Assembly: GCF_019679475.1 (NCBI RefSeq)
Contig: NZ_JAIEZP010000001.1
Coordinates: 1,364,001 to 1,428,000, forward strand
DNA length: 64,000 nucleotides
Reading direction: 5' to 3'
Source: Hyphomonas sediminis
Lineage (GTDB): Bacteria > Pseudomonadota > Alphaproteobacteria > Caulobacterales > Hyphomonadaceae
The notes below the pieces were generated by a model. It ran no database searches and was not told the origin of the DNA. It saw nothing but the letters and a program-made list of their open reading frames with translations. Shown here one piece after another: positions 35,818 to 46,584 of this stretch; positions within the stretch are counted from its first letter, which is position 1; every line of letters starts with the position of its first letter. Position numbers and translations under genes: made by a program.

Positions 35818-36395
35818 TGATCCGCTCCATAATCCTCCCGGCCGCCATGGTTGTCTTGGCGGGATGTTCCAGCGTCATTCCGCAGCCCGAACCAGCGAGT
35901 GCACTCTATCGCCTTGCGCCGATGGAAGCTGAATATCAGCTTGCGGCATCGGTAACGGTACGCGAGCCGGAAGCCTCCCGCCTGATCGCCGGCCGCTGGA
36001 TGGCCGCCGAAGACGAGAATGGTGGAATGCGGATTATTCGGTCGGTCCAATGGACGGATCGCTCCACCAGCCTGATGCAGGAAGCGCTGCTTGATCTGCT
36101 AAACGGGGAGGGAGCGAATGTTGCCCTTCCGGCACAGGCGGGCGCCCTGACGGATTATGAATTCTCCTGGCGGATTTCCGACCTGACGCTCAAAGGCTCC
36201 ACCGCCCGATGCCGCCTTGAGGCGACAATCCTCAAGGGACAGGAACGCAGCGTTCTGCGCCAGAGCACAATTTCCACGACGGCAACCGCGCGCGGCAACT
36301 CCGATATGGCTCGCGCCGAAGCCCTCGTGGAAGCAGGTCAAGCCTGCGCTCGGGACGCCGCCGCGTTTATCTCTGAAGTCACCAGGGCGAGCTGA
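35817..36395 (+). CDS. ABC-type transport auxiliary lipoprotein (PF03886-like)
   Basis: 192 residues. The signal peptide ends in VVLAGC (lipobox). The mature sequence has SALYRLAPMEAEYQLAASVT, VQWTDRSTSLMQEALLDLLN and DYEFSWRISDLTLKGSTARC, matching the PqiC/ABC_trans_aux lipoprotein family that pairs with MCE systems at the outer membrane. Its start (TGATG) overlaps the mlaD stop. It closes the four-gene Mla-type operon, followed by a bidirectional terminator. Confidence 0.9.
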   Translation: MIRSIILPAAMVVLAGCSSVIPQPEPASALYRLAPMEAEYQLAASVTVREPEASRLIAGRWMAAEDENGGMRIIRSVQWTDRSTSLMQEALLDLLNGEGANVALPAQAGALTDYEFSWRISDLTLKGSTARCRLEATILKGQERSVLRQSTISTTATARGNSDMARAEALVEAGQACARDAAAFISEVTRAS

Positions 36396-36428
36396 AGAAG
36401 CGTCCGCATACCTGCTTTCGAAATGAAA

Positions 36429-36457
36429 AAGGGCGGCCTGGATCACAAGCCGCCCTT
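36429..36457. terminator. bidirectional intrinsic terminator between convergent genes
   Basis: AAGGGCGGC (36429-36437), 11-nt loop, GCCGCCCTT (36449-36457). Runs of A on the left (36426-36430) and TTCAAATTT on the right give T-rich tails in both directions. It separates the Mla lipoprotein from the acyl-CoA dehydrogenase. Confidence 0.8.
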
Positions 36458-36483
36458 CAAATTTATTCAACTGAGCGCAGGGG

Positions 36484-37683
36484 TCAGCCGGATTTCATCT
36501 GGTCGAACGGGAGATCCTTGTCGACACGCACATCCTGAGGCAATCCCAGAACGCGCTCGGCGATGATGTTCTTGAGGATCTCATCGGTGCCTCCGGCGAT
36601 CCGCAGACCCGGCGCCCACATAAAGCTGGATTGGAACAATCCGTCCAACACCACCCGCTCCGGTTCATTGATGATGCCATAGTGGCCCTGCATTTCTATT
36701 GCAGAATTGCAGATGTCCTGAAGATGGTTGGCTGTGATGATTTTGCCGATCGAGTTTTCCGGCCCCGGCGTTTGCCCGCGCGAGAGGGCGGTTTGTGTGC
36801 GGAACTTCGTCAGCTTGTAACCTTGTGCTGCGACGTACCAGTCTGCCAGTTTTTCGCGGAACGCCTGATCTTCGAGTACTCCGAGTTCCTTGGCGTATCC
36901 CATGATCTCCGCCCAGTCAGGGCCGGGCGATCCACCCACGGCGAGGCGTTCGTTCATCAAGGTTACAAGCGCGACTTTCCAGCCTGCGCCGACTTCGCCG
37001 AGGCGGTCGGCGTCCGAAATGCGGACGTCGGTGAAGTAGACTTCGTTGAACTCGCGGCCACCGGAAGCCTGGTGGATCGGGCGCACTTCAACGCCGGGCT
37101 GCTTCATGTTCACGATGAACATCGTCAGCCCTTTATGCTTGGGAACCTTGGGGTCGGTGCGGACCAGAAGAATTCCGAAGTCGGAATAGTGTGCGCCAGA
37201 GGTCCAGACCTTCTGACCGTTGATAACCCATTCGTCACCATCTTTCACGGCGCGCGTCTTGAGGCCCGCCACGTCAGAACCGGCAGACGGCTCGGAGAAG
37301 AGCTGACACCAGACTTCTTCGCCGTGCAGGGCTTTCTGCACGTAGCGCTTCTTGTGCTCGTCGGAGCCGAACGCGATGACGGTCGGGATACACATGCCAA
37401 GACCAATGGCGAACGGACCGGTCGGCGCGTCATACTTGGCTTCTTCCTGACCCCAGATGACCGCTTCCATGGAAGAGCCGCCACGACCGCCCCATTCCTT
37501 CGGCCAGGTGATCTGGGCAAATTTGTTCTCCGCCTTGGTTTTCTGCCAGGCTTTGGCGCGGGCCAGTGCGGATTCGTTTGCCGTGCGCGGTTTCGCGCCG
37601 GTTTTCGGCTCCAGATGCTTGGAGAGGAAGTCCTGTGCTTCCTTGCGGAAGGCGGCTTCTGCGGGGGTATCATTGAAGTCCAT
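36484..37683 (-). CDS. acyl-CoA dehydrogenase family protein (long subunit type)
   Basis: 399 residues. ACAD landmarks: FAQITWPKEWGGRGGSSMEA, EVWCQLFSEPSAGSDVAGL (FAD-contact region), VKDGDEWVINGQKVWTSGAH, and the C-terminal LRIAGGTDEILKNIIAERVL. It oxidises an acyl-CoA with FAD. The sequence type (FadE26/FadE28-like, with a companion of about 370 aa) often works as a heteromer with a second ACAD; that companion is probably the gene at 38484-39599. Substrates such as branched or steroid side-chain CoAs are inference. Confidence 0.92.
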   Translation of the reverse strand: MDFNDTPAEAAFRKEAQDFLSKHLEPKTGAKPRTANESALARAKAWQKTKAENKFAQITWPKEWGGRGGSSMEAVIWGQEEAKYDAPTGPFAIGLGMCIPTVIAFGSDEHKKRYVQKALHGEEVWCQLFSEPSAGSDVAGLKTRAVKDGDEWVINGQKVWTSGAHYSDFGILLVRTDPKVPKHKGLTMFIVNMKQPGVEVRPIHQASGGREFNEVYFTDVRISDADRLGEVGAGWKVALVTLMNERLAVGGSPGPDWAEIMGYAKELGVLEDQAFREKLADWYVAAQGYKLTKFRTQTALSRGQTPGPENSIGKIITANHLQDICNSAIEMQGHYGIINEPERVVLDGLFQSSFMWAPGLRIAGGTDEILKNIIAERVLGLPQDVRVDKDLPFDQMKSG

Positions 37684-37897
37684 CGGGCACTCCGTTCGTT
37701 ATCCTCAGTGTTTCTGTTTTATCTGTTCGTCAGGCGGCTCTGGCCGGGGGCCTGTTCCCCAAATATTTTGCCGTGTGCGGATGTCGCCGGGCTGCCGCCA
37801 TATTCCTTCCTGAATTTAGGCATCCTATGACAGTCGCGCGCCGGGGCGATTTGCAAAGGGCTTCCGCCGGGGGCGCCAAACGAAGGGACACACCACC

Positions 37898-38422
37898 ATG
37901 TCGCAAGTCTTTGCGAAATCTCGCCGGCTTATCGGGGCCACTGCCGTGTCGTTGCTGATCGCTGGCCTTGCGCATGCTGGCATCGAGATCGACGTCAGCG
38001 GTGCCAAGATTCCTGCCACCAGCCTCAGCTTCAGTGTTTCGCAGCAACCCGTCTATGATCCGGAAACCTACACGCCGGTCGAGCCCAAGCGTGTCGAGCT
38101 GTACACCGGCGCACTTTACGTGACCCGCAACTTTGACGCGTCCTCCGTGAAGGTGCTCAAGCACGTCATCGACGGCACGTCTGTCCCGACGGTCGAGATC
38201 ACCATGACCCGTGATGGGTCGGCTAACCGTCAGGTCTGGAAGCTGAACAACGCCGTGTTGAACAACTACTCGACCTATTCCGGCGAAGGCTCTGACATCG
38301 TTGAGAATTTCGACATCTCCTACGAGACCGCAACGCTCCAGGTCTTCACCGGTGGCAGCAAAACTCCCGCTGACAGCCTGACCTGGTCGGCCCCCGTTCC
38401 GAACGCCGGCATGGGCGAATAG
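37898..38422 (+). CDS. Hcp-like (type VI tube fold) protein with a signal peptide
   Basis: 174 residues. The N-terminus is a cleavable signal (RRLIGATAVSLLIAGLAHA, cleavage after residue 27). The mature region resembles Hcp: an early strand IEIDVSGAKIPATSLSFSVS, then SSVKVLKHVIDGTSVPTVEI, TMTRDGSANRQVWKLNNAVL and SDIVENFDISYETATLQVF, the alternating strands of the T6SS Hcp1 barrel family. No other T6SS gene is in the window, and Hcp proteins normally lack signal peptides. The family assignment is from pattern only. It lies opposite to and between two acyl-CoA dehydrogenase genes. Confidence 0.65.
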   Translation: MSQVFAKSRRLIGATAVSLLIAGLAHAGIEIDVSGAKIPATSLSFSVSQQPVYDPETYTPVEPKRVELYTGALYVTRNFDASSVKVLKHVIDGTSVPTVEITMTRDGSANRQVWKLNNAVLNNYSTYSGEGSDIVENFDISYETATLQVFTGGSKTPADSLTWSAPVPNAGMGE

Positions 38423-38430
38423 TCCGGTTT

Positions 38431-38460
38431 CCGGGCGGCGGGGATTGCCCTGCCGCCCGG
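38431..38460 (+). terminator. hairpin after the Hcp-like gene
   Basis: CCGGGCGGC (38431-38439), 12-nt loop, GCCGCCCGG (38452-38460), beginning 8 nt after the stop. No clear U-tract follows (CCATTTC), so termination is probable rather than certain. Confidence 0.55.
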
Positions 38461-38483
38461 CCATTTCAAGAGAGGCAGAAGCC

Positions 38484-39599
38484 TCAGGCCGCATTCTTGG
38501 CCTCAAGCGCGCGCACCAGTTTCTCTTTCCAGACCTTCGGCGATCCGGCCTGAACCGAGAGCAGCTTTGAGCGGCGGTAGAAGATGTGGCAGTCGACTTC
38601 CCAGGTGAAGCCCATGCCGCCATGCGTCTGGATGTTTTCCTTTGAGGCAAACCAGTAGGCTTCCGATGCGGCAATGCGCGAGGCGGCGGCGGCTTCGGGC
38701 AGCTCCGCCGCATCCGTTGAAATCGCCCAGGCGCCGTAATAGGCATTGGAGCGGGCGACTTCGTTCTTCACATACATGTCGGCGAGCTTGTGCTTGATCG
38801 CCTGGTTGCCGCCGATCGGGCGGCCAAAGGCGTAGCGGCTCTTGGCATAGTCGTTTGCCATTTCAAGGCAGCGGGTTGCGCCGCCGACCTGCTCGAAAGC
38901 GAGCAGCACAGCAACGCGGTCGAGCAGCTGATCGTTCAGCGCTTCGCCTTCGCCCTTGCCGCCAAGACGCTCGGCCGGCGTACCGGAGAAGGTGATCTCC
39001 GCATGGCTGCGGGTCGGGTCAATGGTCTGGACGACTTTGCGCGTCACGCCGGGGCCGGAAAGATCGACGAGAACGAGCGACGCGCCCGAACCTTCCTTGG
39101 CCAGCACAATGGCGTGGGTTGCAATGTCACCATCGGCCACCGGGATCTTGGTTCCGTTCAGGGTGCTGCCGTCGAAAGCGGTTTTCAGTGTTGCGGCGGT
39201 CGGGTGGCCGGGGCCCTCGCTGGCTGCGTAGGCGCCAATAATCTCGCCGCCGGCAATGCGCGGGAAGATGGCGGCCTTCTGCGTGTCGTTGCCAGCGATC
39301 TTGATGGCTTCGGTGAGGTAGTAAGCGGTCGAGGCAAACGGAACCGGCGCCACGGCGCGGCCCATCTCTTCGGCCAGAACGCACATCTCCAGCATGCCGA
39401 GGCCAAGGCCGCCATGCTCTTCCGGAATGGATGTGCCAAGCCAGCCCATCTCGGCGACTTTGCTCCACAGTTCCTTATGGTGAGATACCTTCTCATCATT
39501 CAGCACCGAGCGCACATGCGCCATCGTGCATTCCTGAGAGAGGAATTTCCGAGCCTCATTGGCAAGGAACTTTTGGTCTTCTGAGAAATCGAAATTCAT
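38484..39599 (-). CDS. acyl-CoA dehydrogenase family protein (short subunit type)
   Basis: 371 residues. N-terminal FDFSEDQKFLANEARKFLSQ, middle SIPEEHGGLGLGMLEMCVLA, and C-terminal SKENIQTHGGMGFTWEVDCH with IFYRRSKLLSVQAGSPKVW place it in the ACAD group that forms heteromers with a 390-400-aa partner. The gene at 36484 on the same strand is the likely partner. The intervening hcp-like gene on the other strand means they are not simply contiguous. Confidence 0.92.
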   Translation of the reverse strand: MNFDFSEDQKFLANEARKFLSQECTMAHVRSVLNDEKVSHHKELWSKVAEMGWLGTSIPEEHGGLGLGMLEMCVLAEEMGRAVAPVPFASTAYYLTEAIKIAGNDTQKAAIFPRIAGGEIIGAYAASEGPGHPTAATLKTAFDGSTLNGTKIPVADGDIATHAIVLAKEGSGASLVLVDLSGPGVTRKVVQTIDPTRSHAEITFSGTPAERLGGKGEGEALNDQLLDRVAVLLAFEQVGGATRCLEMANDYAKSRYAFGRPIGGNQAIKHKLADMYVKNEVARSNAYYGAWAISTDAAELPEAAAASRIAASEAYWFASKENIQTHGGMGFTWEVDCHIFYRRSKLLSVQAGSPKVWKEKLVRALEAKNAA

Positions 39600-39803
39600 A
39601 GCGCGTCAGGCTCCCAGTCACCCTTTCGGGTGTGTCTTGTTTATCGCTGATGGGGGAGCATAGCGCGCTTTACGCGCACGGAAAGCCGTGACCCAAGGGA
39701 AACAAATTGACCTGTGACTTTGGGGAAATTTGATCGATTGCGCTTACCGCCCAGCCATATTCCTCTGGCATTTTCCACGATCGCACGTGCGGGGATCTTG
39801 GAC

Positions 39804-40385
39804 ATGGCGAAGGCGGTTTTTCACAAGTCTCAGCGAGTATACGTAAAGCCCGTCGGCACATGGGTGCCGATTGAGCGGGTCGTGCCGCAATGGGTGAAGG
39901 GGGTCGATGAACCCCTCCGTATCACATATGATTGCGGCCTTGGTCGTCTGTTTCATGCGCACGAGCTGGCATCCGAAGAGTCCATGCACCGGCTGGACCG
40001 GGGTGATCAAGACGACGATGATGACGAGCTGATGCTGGAGCAATGGCGGGTCGTCCGCCGTATGATGAAATGGCGTACCGGGGAAGGGCAAGTTGTTGCC
40101 GGGGCTACGCCCGGAACATATCCTGCGGTTGCCACCGATGACGGCGCCAATAGTGGCTGGCGCGTTCCGGCTACCGAGTACGACCGCGATCCGGCCCGGG
40201 TCGAACACCAGGCGCGTATGATCTCCCACACGCCGGACCTGTTTCGCATGGCACGCAAGATTGCAGAGTATGCCTCCGCAAATCCGAAAGACGTTCCAGA
40301 TGAGATCCGGCCGATTGCGCACCGGTGCGCCTTGATTCTGCGCTCGGTCTACCGCCTGGAAGAAGAAGCCGCAGCGGCGGAGTAA
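39804..40385 (+). CDS. conserved hypothetical protein with acidic run
   Basis: 193 residues from ATG 39804 (MAKAVFHKSQRVYVKPVGTW). It has an SH3-like opening (VYVKPVGTWVPIERVVPQWV), an acidic stretch of six consecutive Asp then Glu near residue 75, and a C-terminal helical part (FRMARKIAEYASANPKDVPD, EIRPIAHRCALILRSVYRLE). No signal or membrane segment. I do not recognise the family. The frame extends to 39714, but 39804 is the first start with a sensible protein sequence. It converges on the VanZ gene, whose stop abuts its own. Confidence 0.72.
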   Translation: MAKAVFHKSQRVYVKPVGTWVPIERVVPQWVKGVDEPLRITYDCGLGRLFHAHELASEESMHRLDRGDQDDDDDELMLEQWRVVRRMMKWRTGEGQVVAGATPGTYPAVATDDGANSGWRVPATEYDRDPARVEHQARMISHTPDLFRMARKIAEYASANPKDVPDEIRPIAHRCALILRSVYRLEEEAAAAE

Positions 40386-40763
40386 TCAGCCGCGAACGCC
40401 TGCGCTGATCCGGATCAGCCCGGCCCCCAGGAATGCCCCGAGCATATTGGCCAGTGCGTCGAGCGCGGAACCTTCACGTCCGGCCTCGCCCATCGCCTGC
40501 GCAAACTCCAGCGCAACCCCGAACGCGGTTGCCGCGATGGCGGCTGCGAGCCACCGTTTCGGGTGAAGCGCCAGCGCCAATGGCGCCGCCAGCCCCGCAT
40601 AGGCGGCAAAGTGGCGTATCTTGTCGGAGATTTGCGGCGCGGGAACATCCCCCGCCGGCACCAGCGAGAGATGGGCGATGATGATCCCTACGACCAGGGC
40701 TGCAAATGCGGCCAGTCGGCGAATTACAGAAAGTGAATTTGAAGGACGCGGCATCCACCCCAT
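40386..40763 (-). CDS. VanZ-like family membrane protein
   Basis: 125 residues with about four membrane helices. The VanZ pattern is visible: LVPAGDVPAPQISDKIRHFA, AYAGLAAPLALALH, FGVALEFAQAMGEAGREGSA, and LDALANMLGAFLGAGLI, with conserved D-K-x-x-H, E-x-x-Q and R/D-x-x-D-x-x-A-N. Function of the family outside teicoplanin resistance is unknown. Confidence 0.85.
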   Translation of the reverse strand: MGWMPRPSNSLSVIRRLAAFAALVVGIIIAHLSLVPAGDVPAPQISDKIRHFAAYAGLAAPLALALHPKRWLAAAIAATAFGVALEFAQAMGEAGREGSALDALANMLGAFLGAGLIRISAGVRG

Positions 40764-40858
40764 CTGCCAGAGGGCTAACCTACGGGCAACGGCCCCTCGA
40801 CGGGCGCAGTCCCGTCCAGTATCCCATACCGCCTGTCATCCTCCCGGAGACCTGATCG

Positions 40859-43480
40859 ATGCGCACTGAAACTCCCGTCGCCGTAAAGCTTGCCGAATAC
40901 AAGCCTTACCCCTTCTCCATTGATGAGGTCCGCCTGGAGTTCCGGCTGGTTCCGGCGAGCACGCAGGTGCGCGCCACGTTGAAGGTGACCCCGGCGGGCA
41001 ATGGGCCGATGCGCCTTGACGGCGAGTCGCTTCAGCTGAAGTCGATCCGTTTGGCGCCGGAAGGCAGCCCGCTGGCGGATATCGGTAGCGACGCCTTCAC
41101 CGCCGATGAGCACGGCTTGACGCTCCACACGCCGCCGGCGGGGCCTTTCCTTCTTGAAACGGTGGTCGAGATATCGCCGGAAACTAACAGCGCCCTTTCG
41201 GGCCTTTATATGTCGGGTGGCCGTTTCTGCACGCAGTGTGAAGCTGTTGGCTTCCGCCGCATCACTTTCTATCCCGACCGTCCCGATGTGATGAGCAGCT
41301 TCAAGGTGCGCATTGAGGCGGAGAAGGCGGCCTATCCCTATCTCCTGTCCAACGGCACGCCTGGCGAGGCTGGTGATATGGACGGCGGCTGGCACTTCGC
41401 CGAATGGGATGACCCCCATAAAAAGCCTGGCTATCTCTTTGCGCTCTGCGCTGGCGATTACGATGTGCTGCGTGACAGCTTCACCACCGCTAGCGGCGCG
41501 CATGTCGATCTCGGCATCTATGTTGATAAAGGTGAGGCGCCACGCGCAGCCTGGGCAATGGACTCGCTCAAGAGGTCCATGCGCTGGGACGAGGAAACCT
41601 ATGGCCGGGAATACGACCTTGGTGTGTTCAATATTGTGGCCGTCCGGGACTTCAATTTCGGCGCCATGGAAAACAAAGGCCTCAATATCTTCAACTCGGC
41701 TTACGTGCTGGCCGACGAGTCGACGGCGACGGATGCGGACTTTGAAGCCATCGAGTCAATTGTCGCGCACGAATACTTTCATAACTGGACCGGCAACCGC
41801 ATCACCTGCCGCGACTGGTTCCAGCTATGCCTGAAGGAAGGTCTCACGGTCTTCCGCGATCAGAACTTCTCGGCGGATATGCGCTCGCGCCCGGTGCAGC
41901 GGATCAAGGATGTTATCAAGCTGCGTGCTCGCCAATTTGCAGAAGATGCCGGTCCGCTCGCCCATTCCGTGCGACCAGACACATACGCCTCGATCGACAA
42001 TCTCTATACGTCCACCGTGTACGAAAAAGGCTCCGAACTGATCGGCATGCTACGCCGTCAGATCGGTCCGGAGTCCTTCCGGAAGGGAATGGATATCTAT
42101 TTCGAGCGGCATGATGGCCAAGCCGTCACCATCGAGGACTATTACGCCTGTTTTGAAGCGGCCACGGGCAAGGACTTCTCGCAGTTCCGCCGCTGGTATG
42201 TGCAGGCTGGAACGCCGGAGATCACCGTTGAGGAAAACTGGGATGCTGCCAGTGCTACGCTGACTGTAAAGCTCGCTCAGTCCACGCGCCCGACGAATGG
42301 CCAGCCTGTGAAGAAGCCCGTGCCAGTGCCGCTCCTGTCGGCTCTGCTGGACGGGAAGGGCGGGCATGCCGCTGCAGAAGGGCAGGCTGCCGAGCCTTTC
42401 CTGTATGTGCTGGATCGTGAATCGGCGGAACTGGTCTTCAAGCTGCCAGCAGGCGCGCCGCGCCCGCTCTTGTCGCTGAACCGGGATTTCTCAGCGCCTG
42501 TCCGCCTGAAGCGTATGCTCAGCCGCGACGATCGCCTGGCGCTCGTCCGTGCGGAGACAGATCCCTTCAATACCTGGGATGGCCTGCAGGCCCTGATCAA
42601 GGAAGAAATCCTGACGCTGGCCGATGGGTCGCAAACCGTTCCGGATACGGCCCTTGTCGCCGCGATCGGCGAAGCTGTTCGTGGCGCGCTGCAGGATCCT
42701 GCCTTCGCGGCGCTCCTGACGCGTCTGCCAGATGTTGGCGAACTCTTCCTTGAGCGTGAACCGGCGGACGCCGTGGCGCTCGCGGCGGCCCGGCGCAAGC
42801 TGCAGGCGTCGATTGCCGTCGAACTGGCTGCTGAAATCGCCGACACCCTCGCGCAAGCCTCACCCGCGCCTTACAATCCGGGGGCTGAGCAGGCGTCTGT
42901 GCGCGCGCTCCGCTCGGCTTTCATCATGTTGCTGGGCGGTCGCGGTGACGCTGCCGACATGCTGGCGGAGCTTTACAGGAACGCCCCCAACATGACCGAG
43001 CAACTTTCCGCGCTGCGTGCGCTGACGGTTTCTGCAGGGCCCGGCCGCGAGGAAGCGCTGGCTGACTTTGAGGCGCAGTGGAAGTCCAATGCGCTTGTCA
43101 TGGATAAATGGTTCTCGGTGCAGGCGGGCCTCGGTTCGGCAGAAGACGTGCGCCGGCTCGTAACGCATCCGGATTTTGACCTGCGCAATCCCAACCGGGT
43201 ACGCTCGGTCATTGCCGCCTTCGCGATGCAGAACCTTGCAGCGTTCCACGCGCCCGATGGCTCCGGCTACCGCGCGGTTGAGGAAACCATCCTGGCGGCT
43301 GACAAGGCGAACCCGGCGCTGGGCGCCCGTTTGCTGACGGCATTCGAGCAATGGCGTCTGTTGGAACCCAAGGCGCGAGCCGAAGCCGAAGCCTGTCTCC
43401 GCAGGCTGGTGGCGGCCGGGCTCTCGCCGAATGCGATGGACATTGCCCACCGTGCTCTGGATGGGGACACCAAAGGTTAA
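40859..43480 (+). CDS. pepN: aminopeptidase N (M1 metallopeptidase)
   Basis: 873 residues, the E. coli PepN length. Motifs: exopeptidase NFGAMENKGLNIFNS (near 269), zinc site AHEYFHNWTGNRITCRD (HEXXH near 304) and the third ligand in CLKEGLTVFRDQNFS (Glu near 326). It removes N-terminal residues from peptides in the cytoplasm. No signal peptide. The stop (TAA 43478-43480) overlaps a cluster of TTAA motifs in front of the next gene. Confidence 0.97.
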   Translation: MRTETPVAVKLAEYKPYPFSIDEVRLEFRLVPASTQVRATLKVTPAGNGPMRLDGESLQLKSIRLAPEGSPLADIGSDAFTADEHGLTLHTPPAGPFLLETVVEISPETNSALSGLYMSGGRFCTQCEAVGFRRITFYPDRPDVMSSFKVRIEAEKAAYPYLLSNGTPGEAGDMDGGWHFAEWDDPHKKPGYLFALCAGDYDVLRDSFTTASGAHVDLGIYVDKGEAPRAAWAMDSLKRSMRWDEETYGREYDLGVFNIVAVRDFNFGAMENKGLNIFNSAYVLADESTATDADFEAIESIVAHEYFHNWTGNRITCRDWFQLCLKEGLTVFRDQNFSADMRSRPVQRIKDVIKLRARQFAEDAGPLAHSVRPDTYASIDNLYTSTVYEKGSELIGMLRRQIGPESFRKGMDIYFERHDGQAVTIEDYYACFEAATGKDFSQFRRWYVQAGTPEITVEENWDAASATLTVKLAQSTRPTNGQPVKKPVPVPLLSALLDGKGGHAAAEGQAAEPFLYVLDRESAELVFKLPAGAPRPLLSLNRDFSAPVRLKRMLSRDDRLALVRAETDPFNTWDGLQALIKEEILTLADGSQTVPDTALVAAIGEAVRGALQDPAFAALLTRLPDVGELFLEREPADAVALAAARRKLQASIAVELAAEIADTLAQASPAPYNPGAEQASVRALRSAFIMLLGGRGDAADMLAELYRNAPNMTEQLSALRALTVSAGPGREEALADFEAQWKSNALVMDKWFSVQAGLGSAEDVRRLVTHPDFDLRNPNRVRSVIAAFAMQNLAAFHAPDGSGYRAVEETILAADKANPALGARLLTAFEQWRLLEPKARAEAEACLRRLVAAGLSPNAMDIAHRALDGDTKG

Positions 43481-43573
43481 TTCCACAGTTAACTTTGTTA
43501 ACGAACGGTCAATGTTTCGGGGGGAGAAGGTAGATTGCCCATTTCCCGGAAGTAGCATTGCGTCAGGTTCGTT

Positions 43574-45976
<2,403 letters not shown>

Positions 45977-45980
45977 GGCG

Positions 45981-46580
45981 TCAGGGCCGCTGGTTCCAGC
46001 TCAGTAAGTCGCTCGCCTCCGGCGTGACGATCAGTTCGCCCCAGGCGCCCGTTTTCAGTTTGCGGTCAAGGCCTTCCGGCTTCGCGTCCACTACGTCCGG
46101 CAGGAACCGGGCGATGCCGTTGGAGGTCACAACCAGCGCTGTCGCGTCGTCCGGCAAGGCTGCCACGCGGCGCAGAAGAGTGCGCCAGCCTTCGCGGAGG
46201 GCGGCCGGGTCAACCAGCCAGCCAGGGGGCGGCGTGCCATCGACGTCCCAGGCTTCCAGCGCCGGTCCCAGGCGCGCAGCAACCTGATCTTCGGCCTGGT
46301 TTTCATCCGGACCGTAATCGATCTCGGTAAGGAACGGCGCGATGAATAGGGCGGGATTATCGGTCCGTGCACTGAGAATAGCGCGCGCCGTTTCGCGAGT
46401 TCGGCTAAGAGGGGAGCAGAGCGCGGCGGCGAACTGCGTGGCCGCGAAATGTGCGGCCAGCTTTGCGGCCTGTTCCCGGCCGGAAACTGAGAGCGGAAGA
46501 TCCGTGCGCGCGCCAACGCGGGTGACGGTGTCGCCTTTGTCGAAAGTGTTACCGTGGCGAATGACGAACAATCGGGCCAT
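45981..46580 (-). CDS. histidine phosphatase family protein
   Basis: 199 residues from ATG 46580. The phosphohistidine motif is LFVIRHGNTFDKG (Arg8-His9-Gly10), followed by LPLSVSGREQAAKLAAHFAA and the partner Glu/His segments LTEIDYGPDENQAEDQ and LVVTSNGIARFLPDV. The usual second HxxG His is replaced by SNG here, seen in some members. It is just downstream of kdsB (4 nt gap) and probably co-transcribed. Substrate unknown. Confidence 0.88.
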   Translation of the reverse strand: MARLFVIRHGNTFDKGDTVTRVGARTDLPLSVSGREQAAKLAAHFAATQFAAALCSPLSRTRETARAILSARTDNPALFIAPFLTEIDYGPDENQAEDQVAARLGPALEAWDVDGTPPPGWLVDPAALREGWRTLLRRVAALPDDATALVVTSNGIARFLPDVVDAKPEGLDRKLKTGAWGELIVTPEASDLLSWNQRP

Positions 46581-46584
46581 GGGC

